Positions 27,211 to 35,942 are shown, numbered from the stretch's first letter. The stretch is DNA of 64,000 nt from Arcobacter porcinus (GCF_004299785.2 NZ_CP036246.2:1178001-1242000); one strand, 5' to 3'. Notes: generated by a model not told the origin, from the letters alone. Made by a program: numbers and translations.

Positions 27211-27259
27211 GTTTTAATTAACTGAATTAATTTGTGTCTACTTTTTAGGGGTCATTCCA
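27211..27259 (-). mobile_element. IS3-family terminus with outer tip TGGAATGACCCC
   Basis: Read on the minus strand the tip is TGGAATGACCCC then AAAAAGTAGACACAAATTAA. The same end occurs solo at 13470 and 34576. The orientation puts the OrfA fragment on its inside, as expected for an IS left end. Confidence 0.65.
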
Positions 27260-27349
27260 TACATCTTTTCATCTATAACCTACAATAGTAATGTGTAAGT
27301 ATAGTTTTGTAATAATTTTTCATCAAACTACAATTGGAAAGGTCATTAA

Positions 27350-28036
27350 ATGTGTAGAGGGCAAGATTACTGTACTGAATTAGATAAGGATACTAGTAAC
27401 TGGAATAAGCAAAGTTTACTTGATAATCCAAAATGGTTTAATAGTCAAATCGATATATTTATAGAAGCTGTAAAGCTTTTTGTAATATATAATGATAAAC
27501 AAGGCTGTTTGAATTTACTATCTACTCTTAGAAATGATGAAATGCAAGATTGGTTTATTGAACATGGTCAAATGTCTGGTAGGCATAGAAAAAATACTTT
27601 AAACATTCAAAAACCACCAATTATAGATGAATCATTAAGAGATGCAATTAGAAGTCCTAAAAAATATCAAAAAGCTGTATTTAAAAGAGATGGTTATAGA
27701 TGTAGATACTGTGGAATAAAATTATTGTCGCAAGAATTTGTTAAAGAGTTTTCAAAAAAACTTGATTCAAATTTATTTCAAAGAGGGAAAACCAATAAAT
27801 CCACAAATGGATTAATATTAAATTTTTGGCCAGTTGCCGACCATGTTTTCCCATGGAATATGGGAGGTCAAACAAATGAATCAAATTTAGTTAGTTCATG
27901 CTCTAGCTGTAATTATGGAAAAGATGGTTATACTTGTGAACAACTAGGTATTGAAAATCCTTTTACTAGGGAGCCAATTGTTGATGATTGGGATGGTTTA
28001 GAATCATTTATAAGCCTAATAAAACAAATGGATTAA
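27350..28036 (+). CDS. HNH endonuclease
   Basis: 228 residues. FKRDGYRCRYCGIKL starts the HNH module, then ADHVFPWNMGGQTNESNLVSSCSSCNYGKDG gives His, a conserved Asn and the second zinc Cys pair. The N-terminal half (about 100 residues) is helical and unassigned. Upstream lies an IS3 end and downstream an IS21 relic, so it is mobile cargo. Such genes can be stand-alone defence nucleases or components of modified-base restriction; no partner is visible. Confidence 0.82.
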   Translation: MCRGQDYCTELDKDTSNWNKQSLLDNPKWFNSQIDIFIEAVKLFVIYNDKQGCLNLLSTLRNDEMQDWFIEHGQMSGRHRKNTLNIQKPPIIDESLRDAIRSPKKYQKAVFKRDGYRCRYCGIKLLSQEFVKEFSKKLDSNLFQRGKTNKSTNGLILNFWPVADHVFPWNMGGQTNESNLVSSCSSCNYGKDGYTCEQLGIENPFTREPIVDDWDGLESFISLIKQMD

Positions 28037-28127
28037 ATTTTATCATTGAAGCATAACCACCATAAGTGTCAAGTGCAATCCAAAAGTGCACCAAAATGCA
28101 GTGCAAAAGTGCACCACTTATTAACAC

Positions 28128-28259
28128 CTATTTATTAGAAATATCTAACAAGCCAGCTTCTCTTTTTTGCTTTAATCTATAGCTTTCACCAGTAACATTT
28201 ATTAAATGAAAATGATGGATTAATCTATCTAAAATTACAAATGTGAATTCAAAACCTAA
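28128..28259 (-). pseudogene. IS21-family IstB C-terminal fragment
   Basis: The minus-strand frame reads GFEFTFVILDRLIHHFHLINVTGESYRLKQKREAGLL and stops at 28128-28130, the typical end of the IstB helper ATPase. The N-terminal 200 residues are missing. The adjoining GTGCACCAAAATGCAGTGCAAAAGTGCACC-like stretch (28086-28115) is an IS21-type terminus. Confidence 0.75.
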
Positions 28260-28264
28260 TAAGC

Positions 28265-28330
28265 ACTTGAGTTAGACTTGTTGCTATTTTGTCTATTATT
28301 AGGGGGTAATAGAAAATAAACTAACTCAAG
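28265..28330. repeat. 66-bp segment bounded by 11-bp inverted repeats
   Basis: ACTTGAGTTAG (28265-28275) and CTAACTCAAGT (28320-28330) are perfect inverted repeats around 44 bases. It directly abuts the broken IstB frame. It may be a miniature element, a terminator for the following minus-strand endonuclease gene, or IS debris. Confidence 0.4.
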
Positions 28331-28365
28331 TAAAATTATTATAATATTTTAATCTTAATCTATTT

Positions 28366-29061
28366 TTATTTTATATATGGATTAAAGTTACCTTGAATTT
28401 TAGCGACCCTTTTATTTTTAATTCTTTCCCACTCATCAACAGGGTCTTGTTTATTCCAAGCTTCCATTAGTTTTCTTTCTTGGTTTGAAAGATTTATATT
28501 ATATTTATCACTCATATAAAGATAAATCCTAGCAATATCACCTCTTATCTCTTTTCTTGGGTATGCTCTTTTATTTTTAAAGTTTACTTCAAACTCACAG
28601 TTACCATACATTCCTTTTTTAGGTAAATCAGCTGCAAATCTAAAATTACTTCTATCTGCATTTACTTCACCAATAGCAGGAACTAAATTATGCATATCAG
28701 CTTCCATTAAATTAAACAGTTTATCTTTACTACAAGCTTTTCTACCACCTTCTTTCCAACAAGGTAAATGTCTTCCAAAGTTTTCAGCAGGAAATACATG
28801 TTCCCACTCGATTCTTTTTGCTCTAACATTCTCATTACCTTTTTTTGTAAAAACATTTCTGGGAGTATAATATCTATCATCTTGAATAATTAAAGTAACT
28901 TCTTTATTTTTAACTCTAGTTATCTCATAAGGGTTAGAGCAATAAAAGCTTACTTTATTATCATGATATATCTGTTTTAATAGTATCTTTTTTGATTTAC
29001 TAAAATTATTAGCAAATAGTGATATTGAAATAGTTATAAGTAGTATTATAATTTTATTCAT
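28366..29061 (-). CDS. Endonuclease I family secreted DNase
   Basis: 231 residues with signal peptide (residues 1-17, ending SLFA). The nuclease core has EWEHVFPAENFGR (85-97) and EADMHNLVPAIGEVNADRSNF (120-140), matching the EndA/Dns/NucM beta-beta-alpha metal site. It should degrade double-stranded DNA outside the cytoplasm. In C. jejuni homologous dns genes on integrated elements block natural transformation, so the island may protect itself or its host from incoming DNA. Confidence 0.92.
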   Translation of the reverse strand: MNKIIILLITISISLFANNFSKSKKILLKQIYHDNKVSFYCSNPYEITRVKNKEVTLIIQDDRYYTPRNVFTKKGNENVRAKRIEWEHVFPAENFGRHLPCWKEGGRKACSKDKLFNLMEADMHNLVPAIGEVNADRSNFRFAADLPKKGMYGNCEFEVNFKNKRAYPRKEIRGDIARIYLYMSDKYNINLSNQERKLMEAWNKQDPVDEWERIKNKRVAKIQGNFNPYIK

Positions 29062-29147
29062 ATTTGATTTTACCTTGTGAAATATAGTTTAATTTATTTA
29101 ATATTTTGTATAGTGTACTAAATTAATTTTAAACTAAAAGGATATTG

Positions 29148-29573
29148 ATGAAAAAAGTAATTCAAATTCTAATAATTTGTGTATCAATTATACTTTTAGG
29201 TTGTACAAATAAAAATCAATCAGTTAAAAGTAGTGATGTAAATAGTAGTAAAATAAATACTGAGTTATACTATTTTGGAAATAAAAGTGATTATATTAAA
29301 AAACTTACATTTTTTTATGGTTTAAATAAACAAATTGTTTTTTACATAGATAAAATTCCATATAAACAAGAGTTTGATTTATGTGAAAATAGTAATAGTT
29401 CATGTCAAAGCTACTTCTATTTAAAAGAAGAAAAATCAAGTACAACAATATATCTTCCAAAAGTTAGTATTACTTTTCCAGATAGAACTAAATTTCATTC
29501 ATATGGCACATTTTTAACAAATGGAATGAATATTATTGAAAGAATAAAACCTATTAAAATTTTAATAGAATAA
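29148..29573 (+). CDS. Small lipoprotein, unknown function
   Basis: Start at ATG 29148 behind AAAAGGA; a TTG codon precedes it. 141 residues. A signal peptide ends in the lipobox LLGC, so it is lipidated and outer or inner membrane anchored. The mature part is about 115 residues with a Cys pair (ENSNSSC) and beta-like strands; family not recognised. It is divergent from the endonuclease gene across 83 bp, hinting at a shared promoter region and perhaps a link such as nuclease protection. Confidence 0.7.
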   Translation: MKKVIQILIICVSIILLGCTNKNQSVKSSDVNSSKINTELYYFGNKSDYIKKLTFFYGLNKQIVFYIDKIPYKQEFDLCENSNSSCQSYFYLKEEKSSTTIYLPKVSITFPDRTKFHSYGTFLTNGMNIIERIKPIKILIE

Positions 29574-29628
29574 AAATTATAGATTTTTCTGATAAAATGG
29601 AAAACCATATTTTACAGGGAGATTTTAA

Positions 29629-29910
29629 ATGAATAAAAATGAATTTATTGATGCAGTTGCAACAAAAGCTGGATTATCTAAAAAAGATGCAAAAAGTGCA
29701 GTTGATGCAGTATTAGAAACTATAACAGAAGCTTTAGTTAAGAAAGATTCAGTTGCATTTGTTGGATTTGGAACATTCTCAACTGCTGCAAGAGCTGCAA
29801 GAAGTGGTATAGTGCCTTCTACTGGCAAAGCAATTAATATACCTGCAACAACTGTTGCTAAATTTAAAGTTGGTAAAGCTTTAAAGGAAGCTGTTGCTAT
29901 TTCTAAATAA
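29629..29910 (+). CDS. HU-family histone-like DNA-binding protein
   Basis: 93 residues with the HU fold: NKNEFIDAVATKAGLSKKDAKSAVDAVLETI, FVGFGTFSTAARAARSG, IPATTVAKFKVGKALKEAV. It bends DNA nonspecifically as a dimer. The beta-arm is modified (SGIVPSTGKAINIPAT), suggesting an accessory HU rather than the core copy. GGGAG precedes the ATG, and a terminator follows. Confidence 0.92.
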   Translation: MNKNEFIDAVATKAGLSKKDAKSAVDAVLETITEALVKKDSVAFVGFGTFSTAARAARSGIVPSTGKAINIPATTVAKFKVGKALKEAVAISK

Positions 29911-29932
29911 TTAGATAATTAAATCTATTTAG

Positions 29933-29956
29933 CCACTTCAGGAATGAAGTGGTTTT
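29933..29956 (+). terminator. Intrinsic terminator after HU gene
   Basis: CCACTTCA, loop GGAA, TGAAGTGG, then TTTT. An 8-bp perfect stem with a U-run directly after the gene. Confidence 0.85.
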
Positions 29957-30000
29957 ATAAAATCTCAAATAAACCTTTTAATTCTATTTATAAACTGTGA

Positions 30001-30381
30001 TTAATCCCAAAATTCTATTTGTTGTTCATAATCTATTACATCTTTGTAGTTATTTTCATTTTTTAAATATATTATTGCTTTTAATCTTTTGTTGTTTACA
30101 ATTACTTCAATCTCTTTTTTTATATATAATTCAGGATAATTTTCAAGAGTATCTAGCATTTGCATAGTATATTCATCAACTTTATAAACTTCACCTAAAA
30201 GATGTGTTAATTTTTCACTATCTATTGCAAAAGGAAAATCACCATGTTTTACTTTGTATAAACCAAATTTATCAACAGTTTCAGCTGCTCCGATAAACTT
30301 TGAATTATCCAATAAGTAATTATTCCTAAATCCACTCATTAATGTACCATAAACAAAAACTAGCATATTTGTATCATTCAT
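30001..30381 (-). CDS. Gamma-glutamylcyclotransferase-like (AIG2/GGCT) protein
   Basis: 126 residues. The FVYGTLMSG loop (residues 9-17) and catalytic-type Glu80 in LDTLENYPELY are the GGCT fold signature. Members cleave gamma-glutamyl amines or related amides by cyclotransfer. GGAGG lies 12 bases before the ATG. It does not form an operon with neighbours; its role on the island is unknown. Confidence 0.82.
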   Translation of the reverse strand: MNDTNMLVFVYGTLMSGFRNNYLLDNSKFIGAAETVDKFGLYKVKHGDFPFAIDSEKLTHLLGEVYKVDEYTMQMLDTLENYPELYIKKEIEVIVNNKRLKAIIYLKNENNYKDVIDYEQQIEFWD

Positions 30382-30473
30382 TTTAATTTAATTCCTCCAA
30401 AATATCAATATATTTTTATATATTTTTCTAGCATAATTAATTACAAAATTTTATCAATTAATATAAATGACAA

Positions 30474-30602
30474 TTAAATAAGCCCAACTTTACCAACAAC
30501 TTTACCTAAGATTTGAATAGTATCAAGTTCACTTTTTTGGATTATTTCACTATTATAGTTTTTGTTATCACTTATTAGTTCTATTGAGCCATCTATTTTT
30601 TA
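30474..30602 (-). pseudogene. C-terminal fragment of an S24 (LexA/CI-like) repressor
   Basis: About 42 codons without a start read IDGSIELISDNKNYNSEII and end in ILGKVVGKVGLI, the end of an S24-peptidase phage repressor. The HTH and catalytic Ser/Lys are lost. It is likely debris of a prophage control region. Confidence 0.6.
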
Positions 30603-30926
30603 AGTTAAATATTTTTATATTGTAATACAAAAAATATAATTTATATAATTTAATTTTGGGAATGTTTACGTAATGGTATAGTGTATAAAATAAAAAATAC
30701 TTTTTAAAATTTATGATAAATAAATAATATTTTGATGTAAAATTATTTTATAGTTTCTAATTTATTTATTAAAAAAATCATTAGTGAGTAATTTATTTGA
30801 TAGTATAATAAATAGTTAAAAATTAAATGAGATTTATGTCAAATAAATTCATTTTTTATATATTTAATGTTTATAAAGGGTATTCCTTTTATTATATTTC
30901 ATTTGATAATTTAGGAGAATATAATT
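30603..30926. other. AT-rich gap before the 1218-aa gene
   Basis: 324 bases, almost all A/T, no ORF or strong hairpin. TATAAT-like sequences (for example near 30806) could be the promoter of the plus-strand gene. Nothing else is visible. Confidence 0.5.
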
Positions 30927-33900
30927 TTGGATAATTATAATAAATTACAAGATCAATTAAAAATATATGATCCGATTAAAACTACATCAGTTTTTTCGTC
31001 ATTATTGTTAAATCCTAAATATCATTACCATCAATATACATTTGAAATGATTATTAAATATTCTCTATCTTTTTGTAAAGGCAGTCAAACTCCTACACGT
31101 GAACTAATAAACAATATTTATAATGAAATTCATAATAATGTTTCTATGATGGAAGACCCTGTTGAAGATATATTTGTATCAAAGCTTTGGTTTGATGATA
31201 AAAGTTATAAAGTACAATCTGGTCTATGGGAAGGAGGTATTCATAGTACACAAATTATATTAAAAGTTTTAGAGCATTTACCTAATGAAAATTTCTTCTT
31301 AAAAATAAAAAAACAGATTAAATCTATATTAGAAGTGTCTAATATCATTATTGAAAAAAACGGTATAACGTGTAATGAATTATTAAATACAAGTCCTGTT
31401 GAAACGATAGATGATGAAGACTTAGTAAATATCGAAGAATTAATAAATAATGTAAAAATTACTTATGCAAATTTTAATTTACCTTTACTTCAAGAAAGTA
31501 GTTTTAGTACACTTTTCAATGAAACATTAGGCAATTGCATTTTAGAAAGAAATCCCTTTTATATAGTTCAAAATAATGTATATCTTTTATTACCTACTGC
31601 TATAATAGCTAGTATTAGAAGAATTGTAATAGAATTTTTTATTACCTATGATAAAAAAGATTTATTTATAGATTATTATGGACAAATATTATCAGAAGAA
31701 TTATATAAAACTAGAATTTTTGGAAAATTTGATGGTATGCCAATAAAATTTTATAAAAAAGAAGGAATATCAACTTTCAGATTTTCAGAGAATACACTTC
31801 AATTTGATAAAAATTACTTTTTTCATTTTATTTTTGTATTAGATACATTAGAAAATTTAGAAAATAGTTGGTTTGATGGGTTTGCTAAAGATGAAAAATA
31901 TAAAGTTTCTGATTTTATAGACAGTAGGATAGAAAATGCAAAACAAAATATATTAGATAAGGATATATATAATAAAGGTTGTAGTTTTATTGTACCATGT
32001 GGTGTAGGTAGAGGTTTTGTTTTGTCATCAAAATTTAAAGTAAATGACAATTGGTTTTGTGAATCAATTAGTAATCATGATTTAATAACTATAAGCAATG
32101 ATTTAGATTGTTTCCCAAATTTAATTTGGAGAATAGTTGAGGCACAGTATAAATTAAAAAAAGATGGTACACAAATATTAAATTTCAATGGCTTTCTAAA
32201 TCTTTATGGATATGTTAAAGAGAATAATTATTCAATTTTTGTAAATGAATCTTTTGATGAAGAGGTAAGTACACAACCATTTAATATGATAACAATAGGA
32301 AGTGATTACAATGCTTATATAAGAGAAAAAGTTGCATTAGATACAGATTATAGAGAAGTTATTGATATGGATGGAAAAACTATAATTGTGCGAAAAGGAT
32401 TTGCAAGTTCATTTTTTTCTACAAATATTAAATACAATCTTTATATTCCAGAAAAGTTTGATCAAAAAACTTTTATTGCTATTTATATTAATTATGGTTA
32501 CGAAATATGGCTAAAGCAAACTATAGATAGTAAGTATGATTTTACATTACAATTTAAATTATTTGATGCTTTAATTACTTGGTTTTCTAAAATGATGTCT
32601 ATTTTAAATAATTATAATATTCAAATAGATAAAAATTTAAAATTATGGAATGTAGAATTTACTTTAATTGAAGATTTATCTCATTTAGAAAAAAATATAG
32701 ATAAAGTAGATATATTTAATTCATTTAACAATACATATAATAATTCTATCTTAGATACAAAATTTAATATTAATATGCTAAAAGGTTTTATGTTCGAAGA
32801 AAATTATTCTGAACAATCAATGGTAAATGCATTTTTGAACTATTTAAGCCTAGACCCAAAAAGTATTGATATTTTATTGAAAGAAATATTTATAAATAAA
32901 GATGCAAGGTTATTCCATTTCTTTAAAGCACATAAATATAGAGAACACTTTGATATTTCAGAAAAAAAGCCAATCTCAATACATCAAATTGATGAACAAA
33001 TTATCAAGCTAAATTTAGGTTGGAGTTGTAGAAAAAGGGAAGAGGGCAATATAGTTGAAGGTATAGATGAATGTACTAAATATTTAAATAGTTTAATGGA
33101 TGTTGTTTGGAAAAATTTACAATCTAAATTAAAGATAATAGAAAGAGAAGAATTAATCAAAAAATTATTGATTAATTATGAGTACAGTGATAAAGAGAAA
33201 GACATTTGGGGAATTACTTTTAAATCAAATTTAGCATTTCAGGAAGATAAAAATAATTTGTATAAAGTGGCAATAAATAAAATTGGTGAATATAATGCAA
33301 TTTCTTTATCTTCAAGATTAGTGATTGAAATGGCTATATGTGAATGTTCAGTTAATTGTGGTAAAAGTGTATCTAAATTAGATATTCAAGAGTTATTAAG
33401 TCTTGCTTCTTTTATGCATTTAATTGGAGGTTTATCAGAAGCAATAAAATATGAAGCTATTACTCCAAGAATAGTTATTTCTAGTTTTGGTGACATTTTA
33501 TTTGAACAATCTTTTAATGAAATGATTATGCATAAATTTGGTTATATGGCAAATCAGAAAATTTTAGATTATGAATCAACCAAATATAGTGAAAAATTTA
33601 AAGAAAAAGAATATACAAAAGAAACAAATCATTTATTTGAAAAAGAGTTTATGGAGTCTTACATAGATGAATTTGGATATACAATTGATGATGCAAGATT
33701 ATTCTTAGATTTTTTAGAAGATTATGGCTTAAAAATTAATAAATTGGTTTATAGTATAACTTATAATGAACTAATAGAACAATTTGATGAATATAACAAA
33801 GAGGTCTTTATTAAAATATTAGATTCATTAATTATTCATATGAGAAAAGATTGGACTTCTATTCCAAAACCTTTTAAATCAACTGATTGGCAACCTTGGA

Positions 33901-34583
33901 AATTTAGAAGAAGATATTCAATTATCATGAAACCAATTATTGAAATTGATTCCTTTGAAGGTACATTAATAATTTCACCAGAATTAGTAAGGAGAGGATA
34001 TATTAATTTAACTAGAAATATTCACGAAGGACACTTAGAATCTAATCAATTTCAATCAAAAAAAATGCAAAAGTGGATTGGAAATTTAGTAAAAGAAAAA
34101 GGACTTTCATTTAATACGAAGGTAAAAGATAAATTTATTGAACTTGGATTTAATGCAAGAGAAGAAATTAAACTTACAGAAATCTTTAATAAGAAAATAA
34201 TTGAAGATTTTGGAGATATTGATGTTTTTGCTTGGAGTGAAGAAAAAAATATTGTATATGCTATTGAGTGTAAAGACTTGGAAATGGCAAAAACTCAAAG
34301 TGAAATAGCAAGACAACTTTATGAATTTAAAGGTCAAATTAGAAAAGTCAATAATAAAGATAAAAAAGATAGATTATATAAACATTATTTACGATATGAA
34401 GAATTAAAGAAAAATTTAGAGTCTGTTATAAGATTTACAAAAGTTGATAAAGATTTTCAATTAAAAGCTTTAGTTGTATTTTCAAATATAGTACCAATGA
34501 ATTTTGATGCAAATAGAAATTTTATAGATGAAATTTCGTTTATAAGTTATGAAGAAATAAATGAAAATATTGAGTTGGAATGA
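30927..34583 (+). CDS. Large protein with C-terminal PD-(D/E)xK-like nuclease motif, putative defence
   Basis: 1218 residues from TTG 30927 behind GGAGAA. Most of the sequence matches no family I know. The C-terminal 150 residues have FGDIDVFAWSEEKNIVYAIECKDL: Asp1097/Asp1099, then Glu1114-x-Lys1116, the D...ExK core of restriction-type nucleases, preceded by a helix-rich segment. No helicase or ATPase motifs. It stands alone in a defence-rich island. The stop codon TGA lies inside an IS3-end sequence (34576-34618), so the last residues may be altered. A DNA-cutting defence role is inference. Confidence 0.7.
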   Translation: MDNYNKLQDQLKIYDPIKTTSVFSSLLLNPKYHYHQYTFEMIIKYSLSFCKGSQTPTRELINNIYNEIHNNVSMMEDPVEDIFVSKLWFDDKSYKVQSGLWEGGIHSTQIILKVLEHLPNENFFLKIKKQIKSILEVSNIIIEKNGITCNELLNTSPVETIDDEDLVNIEELINNVKITYANFNLPLLQESSFSTLFNETLGNCILERNPFYIVQNNVYLLLPTAIIASIRRIVIEFFITYDKKDLFIDYYGQILSEELYKTRIFGKFDGMPIKFYKKEGISTFRFSENTLQFDKNYFFHFIFVLDTLENLENSWFDGFAKDEKYKVSDFIDSRIENAKQNILDKDIYNKGCSFIVPCGVGRGFVLSSKFKVNDNWFCESISNHDLITISNDLDCFPNLIWRIVEAQYKLKKDGTQILNFNGFLNLYGYVKENNYSIFVNESFDEEVSTQPFNMITIGSDYNAYIREKVALDTDYREVIDMDGKTIIVRKGFASSFFSTNIKYNLYIPEKFDQKTFIAIYINYGYEIWLKQTIDSKYDFTLQFKLFDALITWFSKMMSILNNYNIQIDKNLKLWNVEFTLIEDLSHLEKNIDKVDIFNSFNNTYNNSILDTKFNINMLKGFMFEENYSEQSMVNAFLNYLSLDPKSIDILLKEIFINKDARLFHFFKAHKYREHFDISEKKPISIHQIDEQIIKLNLGWSCRKREEGNIVEGIDECTKYLNSLMDVVWKNLQSKLKIIEREELIKKLLINYEYSDKEKDIWGITFKSNLAFQEDKNNLYKVAINKIGEYNAISLSSRLVIEMAICECSVNCGKSVSKLDIQELLSLASFMHLIGGLSEAIKYEAITPRIVISSFGDILFEQSFNEMIMHKFGYMANQKILDYESTKYSEKFKEKEYTKETNHLFEKEFMESYIDEFGYTIDDARLFLDFLEDYGLKINKLVYSITYNELIEQFDEYNKEVFIKILDSLIIHMRKDWTSIPKPFKSTDWQPWKFRRRYSIIMKPIIEIDSFEGTLIISPELVRRGYINLTRNIHEGHLESNQFQSKKMQKWIGNLVKEKGLSFNTKVKDKFIELGFNAREEIKLTEIFNKKIIEDFGDIDVFAWSEEKNIVYAIECKDLEMAKTQSEIARQLYEFKGQIRKVNNKDKKDRLYKHYLRYEELKKNLESVIRFTKVDKDFQLKALVVFSNIVPMNFDANRNFIDEISFISYEEINENIELE

Positions 34584-34618
34584 CCCCAAGTTAGTAGACA
34601 CTTTTTTATTCAGTTAAC
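34576..34618 (+). mobile_element. Solo IS3-family terminus at the gene end
   Basis: TGGAATGACCCC, GTAGACAC and ATTCAGTTAA match the IS3-like end at 27211-27259 with tip on the left. No transposase follows. It supplies the stop codon of the preceding 1218-residue gene. Confidence 0.6.
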
Positions 34619-34699
34619 ACCTTGTGTTGAGTAGCACTATCATTGTATCTTTTATTAAGTCAAATCTAGAACAACAGTTTTTTAAAAAAACTAAAACTC

Positions 34700-34728
34700 T
34701 TGCTAAAATTCAATATCTGCTATATAAT
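34700..34728 (+). promoter_or_regulatory. Promoter for the 61-aa membrane protein gene
   Basis: TTGCTA (34700-34705), 17 bases, TATAAT (34723-34728), 32 bases before the ATG at 34761. Confidence 0.65.
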
Positions 34729-34760
34729 TTTATATCAAGAATTAACACAAAGGATAAACT

Positions 34761-34946
34761 ATGAAAATTGATTTTTTAAGAATCTTAGCATTTATAAATA
34801 TTACTCTAATTTTTATAATAGCTATATATTTTGAAGGATTTAAAAATACTCTTTTTGCACTATTAATTGTTGGAACTATAGTTACATTTTTAAACTGGAA
34901 AAAAGAGGATTATAGAGTAAAGAAATTTATAAATAATTTCTTTTAA
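34761..34946 (+). CDS. 61-residue membrane protein
   Basis: Two hydrophobic segments (about residues 7-23 and 27-43) followed by a basic tail WKKEDYRVKKFINNFF. AAAGGA lies 7 bases before the ATG and a clean promoter precedes it. It points toward the seven-gene minus-strand membrane operon. Small basic-tailed bitopic proteins are often toxins, holins or membrane-complex subunits; none can be assigned. Confidence 0.6.
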   Translation: MKIDFLRILAFINITLIFIIAIYFEGFKNTLFALLIVGTIVTFLNWKKEDYRVKKFINNFF

Positions 34947-35008
34947 TTTTTAATTTACAGATATAAAATATATTATATCTGTAGCTATATTTTTTATCAT
35001 TATAAAAT

Positions 35009-35134
35009 TTAAAGTTTTCTATTTTTGTTTTTTGTTTTTGGAGCTTTCATAAAAATATTCATTAATATTGGAATTAAAGCTACAATTGTAGTAAATGTTC
35101 CTAATGCTATTAGTCCTTGAGTTTCATTAATCAT
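35009..35134 (-). CDS. Mini membrane protein 7 (41 aa)
   Basis: Last gene of the minus-strand operon. One hydrophobic segment (LIALGTFTTIVALIPILMNIF) between a short start and a Lys-rich tail (KAPKTKNKNRK). Its ATG overlaps the stop of the previous gene (ATGATTAA). Single-span basic-tail architecture is like filamentous-phage coat or minor proteins, but the sequence gives no match. It is supported by tight coupling more than by homology. Confidence 0.55.
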   Translation of the reverse strand: MINETQGLIALGTFTTIVALIPILMNIFMKAPKTKNKNRKL

Positions 35135-35246
35135 TTTTATCCTTTAAATCTTTTTCATAAAAATATTTACCGATAAGCAATAATATACCTATTAATACAA
35201 TAACTGTCATTAAAATTGAACCTGGATTTATTAAGTTTTGTTGCAT
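35127..35246 (-). CDS. Mini membrane protein 6 (39 aa), tandem paralog
   Basis: One hydrophobic segment (SILMTVIVLIGILLLIGK) then YFYEKDLKDKND. The stretch INPGSI-M-I-GKY-YEKDLKDKN is shared with the preceding gene, so the two arose by duplication. It overlaps its downstream neighbour by 8 bp and sits 1 bp from its upstream one. Function unknown; the charged KDLKDK tail probably faces the cytoplasm. Confidence 0.6.
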   Translation of the reverse strand: MQQNLINPGSILMTVIVLIGILLLIGKYFYEKDLKDKND

Positions 35247-35247
35247 A

Positions 35248-35379
35248 TTAATCCTTTTTACTATTTTCATTTTTATCTTTTAAATCTTTTTCATATGAAT
35301 ATTTTCCATAAGCAAGAAATATTGCAAATGCTAAAATTATCATCATAATTATTGATCCTGGATTAATTGGAAATTCCAT
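35248..35379 (-). CDS. Mini membrane protein 5 (43 aa), tandem paralog
   Basis: Same plan as its downstream paralog: short NPGS start, one hydrophobic segment (IIMMIILAFAIFLAYGK), then YSYEKDLKDKNENSKKD. The two copies differ in the membrane segment but keep the flanks, suggesting that the flanking motifs contact a partner. The gene is 1 bp from the next. Too short for homology calls by eye. Confidence 0.6.
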   Translation of the reverse strand: MEFPINPGSIIMMIILAFAIFLAYGKYSYEKDLKDKNENSKKD

Positions 35380-35380
35380 T

Positions 35381-35653
35381 TTATCTTCCTTTATATGATC
35401 TTATTCTTTTTAATTTTAGATATTGTTTATATCTTTTAAACTCTCGTTTAAATTTATCATTTATATCAATTGCTAGAAGTATAAATATCATAAAGCATAA
35501 TACAAAAGCTATAGCTATTTGTCCATCATTTACTCCAAAATATATATTTATTGCAATATAGATAGCTAAAATATAAATATATATTTTACCTATATTTGCA
35601 AAGTTGTATAGAAAAATAAACAAACATTTATCTAAACTATTTATTGGTAACAT
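35381..35653 (-). CDS. Mini membrane protein 4 (90 aa)
   Basis: Two or three hydrophobic segments: IYIYILAIYIAINIYFGV and IAIAFVLCFMIFILLAIDI. A strongly basic C-terminus follows (KFKREFKRYKQYLKLKRIRSYKGR), a likely cytoplasmic nucleic-acid or lipid contact. It starts 2 bp after the previous stop and lies in the middle of the operon. No family recognised. Confidence 0.6.
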   Translation of the reverse strand: MLPINSLDKCLFIFLYNFANIGKIYIYILAIYIAINIYFGVNDGQIAIAFVLCFMIFILLAIDINDKFKREFKRYKQYLKLKRIRSYKGR

Positions 35654-35655
35654 TT

Positions 35656-35940
35656 TTAATCCTTTATTTCACATTTTGTAACTGGTATAGTAGTTGAACC
35701 TTTAAAAAAACTATTTTTATCTACACTCCAGTTATCAGCTTTTGAAACATCAATTTTTAAAGAACCTATATTACAAATAAGCTCTTTATTGTTATTAAAG
35801 TCATCTATTAAATTAGCTCTTTCATTTAGATGAAAATATAAAACTATAAATGGTAATGAAAATACAACTAATATTATAAAAAATTGTGTTCTTATTTTAC
35901 TTGATAGATATTCATATTTTTTTAATCTCTTTTCATTCAT
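35656..35940 (-). CDS. Mini membrane protein 3 (94 aa), signal-anchor with Cys pair
   Basis: An N-terminal basic segment and one membrane helix (FFIILVVFSLPFIVLYF) precede a 60-residue outside domain containing NNNKELIC and ending VTKCEIKD. That domain layout is shared with the first gene of the operon, and the two Cys could form a disulfide in the periplasm. Tight spacing (2 bp) on both sides supports cotranscription. Confidence 0.65.
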   Translation of the reverse strand: MNEKRLKKYEYLSSKIRTQFFIILVVFSLPFIVLYFHLNERANLIDDFNNNKELICNIGSLKIDVSKADNWSVDKNSFFKGSTTIPVTKCEIKD

Positions 35941-35942
35941 AA

